Shown: positions 18,147-26,481 of the stretch, piece by piece
Numbering within the stretch: the stretch's first letter is position 1
How the letters are laid out: every line of letters begins with the position of its first letter
Assembly (NCBI GenBank): GCA_900544975.1
Contig: UQXI01000013.1
Coordinates: 1-62,650 of the forward strand
Source: an uncultured Eubacteriales bacterium
GTDB taxonomy: Bacteria; Bacillota; Clostridia; Oscillospirales; Oscillospiraceae
Length of the DNA: 62,650 nucleotides
Direction: 5' to 3'
Translations under genes and position numbers: made by a program
Notes under the pieces: model-generated
The model's database searches: none
Told to the model about the DNA's origin: nothing
The model's input: the letters and a program-made list of their open reading frames with translations, nothing else

Positions 18147-18285
18147 GCCCATGTCCCCCTTTCCTGAGCCAAATCAGCCGCCGTGAATTGGCTTCCATAT
18201 CATCTGTAAAAATATTCGTTGTCCACATTCCAGACGTAAAGATGCGCCACCGCCGTTTTCTACTCGCATTTATGCGGCCAAATAT

Positions 18286-18445
18286 GTAGGGTGCGGCCTC
18301 CCGGACGCACCGGCAGAAGCGGCTGACCGGTGGCTACAGACCTGGGCGAATTCGCACCAGCCTGTAAAAAAAGGTCCGGATTCGCCGAGAGGCTACGGAT
18401 CACGGCAGCTTATACCGCCGGTGCGTCCAGGAGGCCGCACCCTAC
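18286..18445. mobile_element. Miniature inverted-repeat element (160 bp)
   Basis: Terminal inverted repeats of 29 bp with one mismatch: left end 18286-18314 begins GTAGGGTGCGGCCTCC, right end 18417-18445 is its reverse complement ending GGAGGCCGCACCCTAC. The 102-bp interior has no coding capacity and itself contains GAATTCGC. No clear target duplication was found. The structure is that of a MITE mobilised in trans; the family is unnamed. Confidence 0.72.
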
Positions 18446-18571
18446 CGCCTGGGGGGCAGACGGGAGCTACGGTCCACCCTATAGGGGCGCACCGTGGCGG
18501 TGGGAAGTTTGGTCTGATATTAGGTCCGATACAAAGCAAATGCTACTGTTATCATAGAGCAAAAGGAGGTG

Positions 18572-18600
18572 TTGCGTCTGTACGGAAAAATTGGTATAAT
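18572..18600 (+). promoter_or_regulatory. Strong sigma-A promoter of the winged-helix regulator gene
   Basis: TTGCGT (18572-18577), 17-base spacer, perfect TATAAT (18595-18600). Transcription would begin near 18607, so the in-frame starts at 18569 and 18599 lie before or inside the promoter. This supports the GTG at 18632. Confidence 0.75.
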
Positions 18601-18631
18601 GTACACGAATCCAATCCGGGGAGGCGTGCCT

Positions 18632-19714
18632 GTGAAGGTGACGATTTATCAGGAGCCCTGTTGGCTCCTGGAGGCGGCGGAGTTGGTGTATGGCTTAGTC
18701 AACCAAATTCCGGTGGAGAAATTGGCGGGGAGCGGACCGTACTGCATCCCCCCGGACCAGGTGCGCCGCATCCAGGCGGAGGTCTGCGCCGGTCTGAACC
18801 CTTTGGATGAAGTGATCCAGTTTTATTTCCGGGGAGTCCCCTTGGAGGGGGTTCCCGACAGGCTCTCTTGCCTGGGGTGCACGCTGTTGTACAGCTTTTT
18901 GGAAATTGATCATCCGCAGCCAGAGGAGTATGTGCATGCTTTGGAGGCGGATTGGCACTCTTTGTGTCAATATGGTTTTCATGTGGAGGGAATTAACGGA
19001 TTTTCTCTGAGCTTCGATCCAGCGCCTGCCGGAAAATTATTTTCCCTGGCCCGGGAGATGGAAGACCTGCGGATTCCATCTCTGTATCGGATGCAGCTTT
19101 TGGAGGTGTTTTCCAATTTCAACCGGCATGTGGAGCAGGTTGTGGAGGTGTTGCGCCCGGTGGCATCCATGCTGCCGCACTATCTGGCGCCGTGGACCCG
19201 GCAGATCCCGGATCTGGCGGAGCAGTGGAACGCCTATTTTCAGGGAAACTCCGCCAAGGAATTCTTCCTCCGGCGGGCCCAAATCCAGAACTGTGAGTTC
19301 CTGGAGCTGAAATTGGCCTTCCGGTTCTTTTCTCCCTATGGCTCGCCGGGGAAATTTCTCGGTGAGGAGAGGCGGCTGCTGTTCCACATGGGGGTTAACA
19401 TGGAGCCCGGGCTGGGGAATGCCGGTCAGGCCCAAGCGCCGGAGGAGTGGGAGCTTACCGCCCTGCGGCTCATGGCCAATGTTTCCCGCATGGAGATGCT
19501 TCGCGCCATGGCGGAGCGCCCCATGAGCGGTCAGGAGCTGGCCCAGAAGCTGAACCTCAACTCCGGCTCGGTGTTCCGGGATTTGAACAGCCTGTATAAT
19601 GCTCGGCTGCTTTTGATGGAGTCCTCCGGAGGCCGAAATTGCTACCGTACCAATCTACCGGTGGTTCGGAATATGATGGAGCGGATGTTGGGCTATTTGC
19701 AGAATCAGGGATAA
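18632..19714 (+). CDS. ArsR-like winged-helix transcriptional regulator with long N-terminal domain
   Basis: Protein of 360 residues whose last 80 form a winged helix of the ArsR type (MANVSRMEMLRAMAERPMSGQELAQKLNLNSGSVFRDLNSLYNARLLL). The first 270 residues are an uncharacterised, largely helical domain, seen in clostridial regulators of this layout. The GTG at 18632 has GGGGAGG seven bases upstream and lies just after the promoter at 18572-18600. It precedes the hexosamine kinase-nagB operon, separated by that operon's own promoter, and could regulate it; this is inference from position. The ligand is unknown. Confidence 0.8.
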   Translation: MKVTIYQEPCWLLEAAELVYGLVNQIPVEKLAGSGPYCIPPDQVRRIQAEVCAGLNPLDEVIQFYFRGVPLEGVPDRLSCLGCTLLYSFLEIDHPQPEEYVHALEADWHSLCQYGFHVEGINGFSLSFDPAPAGKLFSLAREMEDLRIPSLYRMQLLEVFSNFNRHVEQVVEVLRPVASMLPHYLAPWTRQIPDLAEQWNAYFQGNSAKEFFLRRAQIQNCEFLELKLAFRFFSPYGSPGKFLGEERRLLFHMGVNMEPGLGNAGQAQAPEEWELTALRLMANVSRMEMLRAMAERPMSGQELAQKLNLNSGSVFRDLNSLYNARLLLMESSGGRNCYRTNLPVVRNMMERMLGYLQNQG

Positions 19715-19772
19715 AGATGGGTGCCATTTTCAATTGACTTTGTACCGAAATTCCGGAGAGCGAAATTTTCCG

Positions 19773-19801
19773 TTGTCAGCCTTAGGCGAAGTTGCTATGA
19801 T
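19773..19801 (+). promoter_or_regulatory. Promoter of the hexosamine kinase-nagB operon
   Basis: TTGTCA (19773-19778), 17-base spacer, TATGAT (19796-19801), 48 bases before the kinase start. Confidence 0.6.
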
Positions 19802-19848
19802 ATATCCATCTTACGCCGCCAGTAGGCGGATGTTTGGGAGGATACAAC

Positions 19849-20895
19849 ATGGAACAAGCAGTATACGCATTTCGCGTGGAAGGCAAGCCTGTGACCTGTG
19901 AGCGTTACGGCTTTGGGCATATTAACAAGACCTATCGCATTGTCACCAGCTGGGGCAACATGTATGAGCTGCAAAGAATCAACCGGCATGTATTTACTAA
20001 TATACCAAATCTGATGGAAAACATTGGGAATGTGACCCGGTATGCGGCCCAGCGGGTGCGCCATCCCATGGAGGCGCTGTGCCTGGTCCCCACGGTGGAC
20101 GGAAAGGATTGGTACGAGGATGCAGACGGCAATTGCTGGCGGATGTACCACCACATTGAGAACAGCATCTGCTTCCAGCGTCCCGCGTCCACCACGGATT
20201 TTTACGAGAGCGCCAAAGCCTTTGGCAGTTTCCAGGAGATGATGGCCGGTTTTCCGGCGGAGAAGCTCCATGAGACCATTCCCGATTTCCACAACACCCC
20301 TGCCCGCTACCGCCAGTTCCACAAGGCGCTGGAAGAGGACAAGCTGGGCCGGGCCCAGGGGGTGCAGAAGGAAATCGACTTCTTCCTGACCAGAGAATCC
20401 GGCGCCGGGCTTCTGGTGGACCTGCTGGCGGAGGGGAAGCTCCCCCTGCTGGTGACCCACAACGACACCATGCTCAATAACGTGCTCTTCGACCGCACCT
20501 CCCGGAAGGCGGTGTGCGTGGTGGATCTGGACACGGTGATGCCGGGTCTGTCGGCCTACGACTTTGGCGACTCCATTCGCTTTGGCGCCAACCTGGCGGC
20601 GGAGGATGAGGTGGATGCCTCCAAGGCCGGTTTGGATCTGGGGATGTATCAGGCTTACCTGCGGGGCTATCTGGAGACCTGCCCCAGCCTCACCGCCCAG
20701 GAGCTGAAGCGCCTGCCTGACGGCGCCCGGCTGATGACCCTGGAGTGCGGCCTGCGGTTCCTGACGGATTATCTCCAGGGGGATCCCTATTTCGCAACGG
20801 CCCGGCCCGGCCAGAATTTGGACCGCTGCCGGACCCAGATGGGCCTGGTGCAGGATATGGAGAACCAGTGGGACGCCATGGCGGCGGCCCTGTGA
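19849..20895 (+). CDS. N-acetylhexosamine 1-kinase-like phosphotransferase
   Basis: Kinase of the APH/choline-kinase fold, 348 residues. The catalytic loop THNDTMLNNVLFD (about 203-215) and the metal-binding VVDLDTVMPGLSAYDFGD (about 224-241) closely resemble bifidobacterial NahK, which phosphorylates the anomeric OH of GlcNAc and GalNAc. The N-terminal GFGHINKTYRI is the nucleotide-binding strand region. The ATG at 19849 has GGGAGGA seven bases upstream. It is followed 13 bases later by nagB in the same operon, so a role in hexosamine salvage is likely. Joining an anomeric kinase to NagB would need a hexosamine phosphomutase and NagA, which are not in this operon. The exact sugar is inferred. 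Confidence 0.8.
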   Translation: MEQAVYAFRVEGKPVTCERYGFGHINKTYRIVTSWGNMYELQRINRHVFTNIPNLMENIGNVTRYAAQRVRHPMEALCLVPTVDGKDWYEDADGNCWRMYHHIENSICFQRPASTTDFYESAKAFGSFQEMMAGFPAEKLHETIPDFHNTPARYRQFHKALEEDKLGRAQGVQKEIDFFLTRESGAGLLVDLLAEGKLPLLVTHNDTMLNNVLFDRTSRKAVCVVDLDTVMPGLSAYDFGDSIRFGANLAAEDEVDASKAGLDLGMYQAYLRGYLETCPSLTAQELKRLPDGARLMTLECGLRFLTDYLQGDPYFATARPGQNLDRCRTQMGLVQDMENQWDAMAAAL

Positions 20896-20908
20896 GGAGG
20901 AAAGAGCC

Positions 20909-21643
20909 ATGCGTGTGATTGTGACCAGTAACTACAGCGAGACCGGCGAAGTCGCCGGCGGTATGATTGCCAAGGTGGTGCAGGACAAGCCCACTGCCAC
21001 CCTGGGCCTTGCCACCGGGAGCAGCCCCGAGGTGGTGTACGCCAACCTGATTCGCGCCTATGAGGCGGGGGAAGTGGACTTTTCCAAGGTGCACACGGTG
21101 AATCTGGATGAGTACCTGGGCCTGGCTCCGGACCATCCCCAGAGCTACCGGTATTTTATGGATACCAAGCTGTTTGATCACATCAATGTGCCCAAGGAGA
21201 ACACCTTTGTGGCCTCTGGTGTGGGAAATGAGACGGAGTGCGTGAAAGAGTTTCGCTCCATCCTGAACCGGACCCATGTGGACATTCAGCTCCTGGGAAT
21301 TGGCGAGGATGGCCACATTGCCTTCAATGAGCCTGGCAAGGTGCTTCACAACAACGCCCACATTGAGTCCCTGACCGAGAGCACCATTGCGGCCAACGCC
21401 CGCTTTTTTGCCAATGAGGACGACGTGCCCAAGAAGGCCATCTCCATGGGCATGGGCGACATTATGCGGGCCTCCAAGATCATCCTCATTGCCACCGGCC
21501 CCAAAAAGGCGGATGCCATCCGGGGCCTCATCATGAACGAAGACGTGGATGTCAACAATCCCTCCACCATGCTGAAGATGCACCCGGATGTGACCGTGAT
21601 CATTGACCGGCCTTTGGCAGACCTGGTGGGCTATACGGATTGA
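20909..21643 (+). CDS. nagB: Glucosamine-6-phosphate deaminase
   Basis: Cytosolic enzyme converting glucosamine 6-phosphate to fructose 6-phosphate and ammonia, the entry of amino sugars into glycolysis. The 244-residue protein shows LGLATGSSP (phosphate loop, 32-40), NLDEYLGL with the general base D67, and GIGEDGHIAFNEPG with D134, H136 and E141 of the ring-opening triad. Length fits the short, non-allosteric Firmicute type. The ATG at 20909 follows AGGAGG by eight bases and sits 13 bases behind the kinase stop. A clear terminator follows. Confidence 0.96.
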   Translation: MRVIVTSNYSETGEVAGGMIAKVVQDKPTATLGLATGSSPEVVYANLIRAYEAGEVDFSKVHTVNLDEYLGLAPDHPQSYRYFMDTKLFDHINVPKENTFVASGVGNETECVKEFRSILNRTHVDIQLLGIGEDGHIAFNEPGKVLHNNAHIESLTESTIAANARFFANEDDVPKKAISMGMGDIMRASKIILIATGPKKADAIRGLIMNEDVDVNNPSTMLKMHPDVTVIIDRPLADLVGYTD

Positions 21644-21679
21644 TGGAGAACCGCTGTAAAGCAGGTTGTATGTGCAGCA

Positions 21680-21712
21680 AAAGCGGACGAGTCTTGGCCT
21701 GTCCGCTTTCGC
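21680..21712 (+). terminator. Terminator of the nagB operon
   Basis: AAAGCGGAC and GTCCGCTTT form a 9-bp stem around a 12-base loop; TCGCTGTTTCT follows. Located 36 bases after nagB. Confidence 0.7.
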
Positions 21713-21757
21713 TGTTTCTCTGGGATACCGAACTTTCAGATTGGGAAGGAACAGATC

Positions 21758-22672
21758 ATGGAGAATGTTATTGAAATTTCTCATCTCAATAAAAGCTTCC
21801 GAGAGGTACATGCAGTGGCGGATTTGAGCTTCCGGGTAAAGAAGGGGGAGCTGTTTGCCTTTTTGGGGGTGAACGGCGCCGGAAAATCCACCACCATATC
21901 GATTATGTGCGGGCAGCTTGCCAAAGACAGCGGTCGGGTGGAGATCTGCGGCCTGGAGCCGGAGGGACACATGCGGGCGATTACCAGGGAGCTGGGTGTG
22001 GTGTTCCAGAACTCAGTCCTGGATGGAGTCCTGACGGTGCGGGACAACCTGCAAAGCCGGGCTGCCCTGTATGGCGTGACGGGGAAGGCCTTCCGCCAGC
22101 GGCTGGGAGAACTGGCGGAGCTGCTGGAGCTGCAGGAGCTGCTTGGCCGCACGGTGAAGCAGCTGTCTGGCGGCCAGCGGCGGCGCATTGACATTGCCCG
22201 GGCGCTGCTGCACCGCCCCCACATTTTGATCCTGGACGAGCCCACCACAGGCCTGGACCCCCAGACCAGGAGCCTGCTGTGGCAGGTGGTGGCAAGGCTG
22301 CGGCAGGAGGAGGGCATGACCGTTTTCCTCACCACCCATTACATGGAGGAAGCGGCGGATGCAGACTATGTCGTCATTCTGGACAGCGGCAAAATTGCCG
22401 CAGAGGGGACTCCCCTGCAGCTGAAAAACACATACACCGGGGATTTCCTCACAATCTACGGAGCCCCTGAGCAGCAGATTCGTTCCCTGGGTCTGCCCTA
22501 CACGGCTGTGCGCGATGCATTTCGCATTGCGGTGCCCAATACCCGGGCGGCCACAGACCTCATCGTCAGGAATCCGGAGCTGTTTCAGGATTATGAGATC
22601 ACCAAGGGCAGGATGGACGACGTCTTCCTGGCCGTGACCGGAAAAAACCTGTTGGGAGGGATGGCGCAATGA
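21758..22672 (+). CDS. ABC-2 type exporter, ATP-binding subunit
   Basis: ATPase subunit of a two-gene exporter, 304 residues. Walker A GVNGAGKST (37-45), signature LSGGQRRRID, Walker B ILILDEPTTGLD and switch His in LTTHYMEE are all intact, so it should hydrolyse ATP. The C-terminal 80 residues resemble the DrrA-type tail of drug and antibiotic exporters. The ATG at 21758 has GGGAAGGA upstream. Its stop overlaps the permease start (ATGA at 22669-22672). The substrate is unknown; drug, lipid or peptide are all possible. Confidence 0.92.
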   Translation: MENVIEISHLNKSFREVHAVADLSFRVKKGELFAFLGVNGAGKSTTISIMCGQLAKDSGRVEICGLEPEGHMRAITRELGVVFQNSVLDGVLTVRDNLQSRAALYGVTGKAFRQRLGELAELLELQELLGRTVKQLSGGQRRRIDIARALLHRPHILILDEPTTGLDPQTRSLLWQVVARLRQEEGMTVFLTTHYMEEAADADYVVILDSGKIAAEGTPLQLKNTYTGDFLTIYGAPEQQIRSLGLPYTAVRDAFRIAVPNTRAATDLIVRNPELFQDYEITKGRMDDVFLAVTGKNLLGGMAQ

Positions 22673-23571
22673 ACAGCTTGCTGACGCTGATCCGGCGCAA
22701 TGTGAAGCTTTTCTTTAAGGACAAGGGGATGTTCTTTTCTTCCCTCATCACACCGGTCATTTTGCTGGTGTTGTATGGAACCTTCCTGGGGAGAGTCTAC
22801 CGGGAGAATTTCCTGTCGTCCATGCCTGCGGGCTTTCAGCTGCCGGAGTCTCTGATTGACGGTTTGGTGGGTGGACAGCTGATCTCCTCCATTCTGGCCG
22901 TGAGCTGTGTGACGGTGGCCTTTTGCTCCAATATGCTGATGGTACAGGACAAGGTCACGGGCGCCAGGCGGGACTTGATGGTTACGCCCGTCAAGCGGTC
23001 CCATCTGGCGATTGGTTACTATGCTGCGTCGCTTCTGACGACTTTGATTGTCTGTCTGGTTGCAGTGGGAGCCTCGTTGTGTTACCTGTCCCTGGTGGGT
23101 TGGTACCTCAGCGTGGGGGATGTGCTCCAGTTGCTGTTGGATGTGTTCCTATTGGCCATGTTTGGGACGGCCCTGTCTTCCATTGTCAACTGTTTTCTCT
23201 CCACAGAGGGCCAGATTTCCGCAGTGGGCACTGTGGTCAGTGCCGGTTATGGCTTCCTGTGCGGCGCGTACATGCCGGTTTCTCAATTTGGAGAGGGACT
23301 CCAGCGGGTGCTTGCTTTCCTGCCCGGCACCTATGGAACGGGGCTGCTCCGCAATCACGCCCTGAATGGCGCGCTGGTGGAAATGGAAACCCAGGGCGTC
23401 CCGGCCGAAGTCACCGCCACCATCCGGGACACCTTGGACTGTAATTTGTATTTCTTTGGCCATCGTGTGGGGCCGGACGCCATGTACCTGATTGTCTCGG
23501 GGTCAGTGCTGGTTTTGGTGGCGATTTATGTGGGCATTTCCGTTTGGAGAGGGAAAAAGGCCCAACGGTAA
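22669..23571 (+). CDS. ABC-2 type exporter, permease subunit
   Basis: Membrane partner of the preceding ATPase, 300 residues. It has an N-terminal amphipathic region, a first TM helix near 23-43, an extracytoplasmic stretch of about 45 residues, a cluster of four or five helices between 65 and 210, and a last TM near 270-292. This is the six-helix ABC-2/DrrB layout, including the conserved segment LMVTPVKRSHLAIGYY. Translationally coupled to the ATPase by a 4-base overlap. A strong terminator follows 20 bases downstream, so the two genes form a complete unit. Confidence 0.9.
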   Translation: MNSLLTLIRRNVKLFFKDKGMFFSSLITPVILLVLYGTFLGRVYRENFLSSMPAGFQLPESLIDGLVGGQLISSILAVSCVTVAFCSNMLMVQDKVTGARRDLMVTPVKRSHLAIGYYAASLLTTLIVCLVAVGASLCYLSLVGWYLSVGDVLQLLLDVFLLAMFGTALSSIVNCFLSTEGQISAVGTVVSAGYGFLCGAYMPVSQFGEGLQRVLAFLPGTYGTGLLRNHALNGALVEMETQGVPAEVTATIRDTLDCNLYFFGHRVGPDAMYLIVSGSVLVLVAIYVGISVWRGKKAQR

Positions 23572-23591
23572 GAAACGTCTGGAGAAAACGT

Positions 23592-23633
23592 AAACATGCG
23601 GCTGCTGCCAGAAGGATGCAGCCGCATGTTTTG
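23592..23633 (+). terminator. Terminator of the ABC-2 exporter operon
   Basis: AAACATGCGGCTGC / GCAGCCGCATGTTT forms a 14-bp stem followed by TTGTATT. The stem is long enough to work in both directions. Confidence 0.85.
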
Positions 23634-23942
23634 TATTATCTGGCAGGGTACAGCATGTTGGATGCAACGGAGAAGGGCTGAGTTGCCAGATGTTTCATTC
23701 GTTTGCATACAATATTCAGTGCTTTCTCTCTTGATTCTACGGTGCTTTTTCGGGGATTTCTGAGGGAAAAAGTAGATGCTGCGGTATCCACCGGGCCGCC
23801 GAAGCCTTGACAAAGCGGCGCCGGGTGGATTACAATGGCAGGGAAAATGGGGAAAGATTACGTTTGAGGTGACGAGGGACCGTGGAGCTCTCAGGGACAT
23901 TGGGCAAGCTGCCGGCATAGGATGCTTCGGGGGTGTAACCTG
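23634..23942. other. Intergenic region with promoter for the recD2 operon
   Basis: About 310 bases. Apart from the promoter at 23807-23836 I see an AT-rich part at 23690-23760 and no gene-like open frame. Confidence 0.5.
23807..23836 (+). promoter_or_regulatory. Sigma-A promoter of the recD2-comF-mreB operon
   Basis: Perfect TTGACA (23807-23812), 18-base spacer, TACAAT (23831-23836), about 105 bases before the first gene. Confidence 0.7.
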
Positions 23943-24332
23943 ATGTGGCAAGTCATTTCAATCTTTTTGCAGGCGGCAGGTGTGCTGCTTTTGCTGTGGA
24001 CGCTGGTGGGCTGGCTGGTTCTGGGCCGGGATCGGGGCGGTGCGGCAGTGTTTGCCTGTCTGCCGGGACATATGGACCGGGTGGAGCCGTTTGTGCGGTG
24101 CTGCCTGTGGCTGCGAGGGACCGGGATTTTGCAGATGCCGGTGTTCCTCGTGGATTGCGGACTGGATCCGAAGGAGCGGGCGCAGATGGACCGCTTAAGT
24201 CGGGACCGGGTGGATGTATGCTGCTGTACGGAGGCGGAGCTTCCGGCGCGGCTGAAAATGGAGGCAGAGAAATTTGGAGGATTTGGAACTGCTGCAGGGG
24301 ACTGTGGCGGCGGTGGTATATCAGAATGCTGA
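23943..24332 (+). CDS. Small membrane-anchored protein of unknown function upstream of RecD2
   Basis: A 129-residue product with one N-terminal TM helix (about 4-27) and a cytosolic part containing VFLVDCGLDPKERAQMDRL, a segment that looks conserved rather than random. It has many Cys residues and a Gly/Cys tail that overlaps the start of recD2 by 59 bases. The ATG at 23943 is preferred, with CGGGGGTG before it. It is the first gene of the operon. I recognise no family function; the long overlap leaves the exact end of a useful protein uncertain, but frame use and position support a real gene. Confidence 0.6.
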   Translation: MWQVISIFLQAAGVLLLLWTLVGWLVLGRDRGGAAVFACLPGHMDRVEPFVRCCLWLRGTGILQMPVFLVDCGLDPKERAQMDRLSRDRVDVCCCTEAELPARLKMEAEKFGGFGTAAGDCGGGGISEC

Positions 24333-26481
24333 AAATGGATATGCTGTCCTGCGGCTGAACTGCGCCGGCCAGGCGGTGAGCGTCGTGGGGACCATCCCCC
24401 TGCCTGTGCCGGGAGAGCGGCTGATGGTCACCGGCCGGTGGACCAACAATGCCAATTACGGCAAGCAGTTTGAGGCGGAGTTTTTGGAGCGGCTGATGCC
24501 GGAAACCACGCCGGAGATTTTGAGCTACCTCTCCTCCCGCACCGTAAAGGGAATCGGCCCCAAGCTGGCGGCCCGAATTGTGGAGCGCTTTGGGGCGGAG
24601 ACTCTGGCGGTGATGGAGCGGGAGCCCCAGCGCCTGGCAGAGGTGACCGGCATTACGCCGGCCAAGGCCCGGGAAATTGGCCGGGTATTCCGGCAGCAGA
24701 CAGGGATGCGCAGACTCATTGAATTTCTGAGCCTGCACCATCTTCCGGCGGAACTGGCGGTCCGACTTTACCGCCTGTGGGGGGAGGAGGCCATGGATCT
24801 TCTCACCTCCGATCCCTACAGCCTGACGGAGCCCGGCCTGGATGCGGATTTTGGTCTGGTGGACCGATTTGCCATTTCTCTGGGAATTGCTGCAGACGAC
24901 CCCAGGCGGGTGGAGGCGGGGCTGGTGTTTGAGCTGAGCTATAACCAGACGGCCGGTCACGTGTTTCTTCCGGAGGAGAAGCTGATCCAGGCTACGGCCA
25001 CCCTCCTGTCTGTGGATGCCGCAACGGTCCAGGCAGGACTGCGGCGGCTGGAGGAGGCGGAGCACGCAGTTCAGGATCACCTGGCGGGGATTGACATCGC
25101 ATATCTGCCGGAGCTGTACGAGGCGGAGCAGTATGTGGCCCGGCGGCTCGGGGCCATGGCGGCGGACCGCCTGCCGGAGCCGCCGAACCTGGAGAGCCTG
25201 GTGGGTCAGGCCCAGCAGGCGGGATCTGTGGCCTACTCGCCCCAGCAGGCCGAAGCGGTTCGGGCGGCGGCTGTGAGCCGGTTGCTGATTGTCACCGGCG
25301 GTCCCGGTACTGGTAAAACCACGATTCTGCGGGGGATTCTGGAGCTTTATGGCCGGATGGAACTGACGGCGCTTCTGGCGGCTCCCACGGGCCGGGCGGC
25401 CAAGCGGCTCCAGGAGGTAACCGGGCAGGAGGCCTGCACCATCCACCGCCTGCTGGAATCTCAGCCGGATCCCGCCACCGGGCGGTTGATTTTTACAAGA
25501 GATGAGGACAACCCTCTGAAAGCCCACGCCGTCATTGTGGACGAGACTTCCATGGTGGACATTTCTCTCCTGGCCAGTCTCCTTCGGGCGCTGCCCCCCG
25601 GGTGCAGGCTGATTCTGGTGGGGGATCCGGACCAGCTGCCCCCGGTGGGACCGGGCTGCCCCCTGTCCGATATGCTTCGCAGCGGCGTGGTGCCGGCGGT
25701 GCGTCTCACGGAGATTTTCCGCCAGGCCCAGGAGAGCCTCATTGTCATGAACGCCCACCGGGTCAATGGAGGCATTTTGCCAGACTTGAAAACCACCACC
25801 AGCGATTTCTTCTTCCTCCGGCGGCGCGCCGAGGAGGCGGTGGCTGCCACCATTGGAGACCTGTGCAGAACCCGACTGCCGGACCGGATGGGCATCCCGC
25901 CGGAGGAAATCCAGGTTCTCTCCCCCACGCGGAAGGGCCCCACCGGTACGGCCAGCCTGAACCTGCTGCTGCAGGCTCAGCTGAATCCGCCCTCTCCAGA
26001 GAAGAAGGAGAAAAAATGGGGGGATTTTTCCTTCCGTGAGGGAGACCGTGTGATGCAAATCCGGAATAATTATGATATACTATGGAAGAAGACCGACGGG
26101 ACCCAGGTGGGGACCGGGATATTCAACGGAGACATTGGCATCATTACGGAGATTGACCTGAATGCTGAGCTCCTCACGGTGGTCTTCGACGACCGGCAGG
26201 CGGAGTATGACTTCGATATGCTGCGGGAGCTGGAGCTGGCCTATGCCATGACGGTGCACAAGAGCCAGGGCAGCGAATATCAGGCGGTGGTTTTGGCCGC
26301 CTGGTCCTGCGCGCCCAACCTGCGGACCCGAAGCGTCCTATACACGGCCATCACCCGGGCGAGAAAGCTCCTGGTGGTGGTAGGCCGGGAGGATATCCTC
26401 CAGGCCATGACGGAAAATCACCGCCGGAGCCGCCGGTACAGCGGCCTCAAGCTGCGGTTGCAGCAGGAGGATCGGGAATGA
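24274..26481 (+). CDS. recD2: RecD2-type ATP-dependent 5'-3' DNA helicase
   Basis: SF1 helicase of 735 residues, the stand-alone RecD2 type of bacteria without RecBC partners. An OB-like N-terminal domain (LQGTVAAVVYQNAENGYAVLRL, residues 7-28) is followed by helix-hairpin-helix repeats (VKGIGPKLAARIVERFG), then the motor: motif I GGPGTGKTT (about 342-350), motif II VDETSMVD, motif III GDPDQLPPVG and motif VI-type YTAITRARKLL near the end, with a C-terminal SH3-like AYAMTVHKSQGSEY. It starts with TTG at 24274 behind GAGGCAGAG. comF overlaps its stop by four bases. Roles in replication stress and mismatch tolerance are known for the family. Confidence 0.94.
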   Translation: MEDLELLQGTVAAVVYQNAENGYAVLRLNCAGQAVSVVGTIPLPVPGERLMVTGRWTNNANYGKQFEAEFLERLMPETTPEILSYLSSRTVKGIGPKLAARIVERFGAETLAVMEREPQRLAEVTGITPAKAREIGRVFRQQTGMRRLIEFLSLHHLPAELAVRLYRLWGEEAMDLLTSDPYSLTEPGLDADFGLVDRFAISLGIAADDPRRVEAGLVFELSYNQTAGHVFLPEEKLIQATATLLSVDAATVQAGLRRLEEAEHAVQDHLAGIDIAYLPELYEAEQYVARRLGAMAADRLPEPPNLESLVGQAQQAGSVAYSPQQAEAVRAAAVSRLLIVTGGPGTGKTTILRGILELYGRMELTALLAAPTGRAAKRLQEVTGQEACTIHRLLESQPDPATGRLIFTRDEDNPLKAHAVIVDETSMVDISLLASLLRALPPGCRLILVGDPDQLPPVGPGCPLSDMLRSGVVPAVRLTEIFRQAQESLIVMNAHRVNGGILPDLKTTTSDFFFLRRRAEEAVAATIGDLCRTRLPDRMGIPPEEIQVLSPTRKGPTGTASLNLLLQAQLNPPSPEKKEKKWGDFSFREGDRVMQIRNNYDILWKKTDGTQVGTGIFNGDIGIITEIDLNAELLTVVFDDRQAEYDFDMLRELELAYAMTVHKSQGSEYQAVVLAAWSCAPNLRTRSVLYTAITRARKLLVVVGREDILQAMTENHRRSRRYSGLKLRLQQEDRE

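Noticed and set aside
23953..26058. Minus-strand frame of about 700 codons opposite recD2
   Set aside because: Antisense of a complete RecD2 helicase; no start signals or family motifs.
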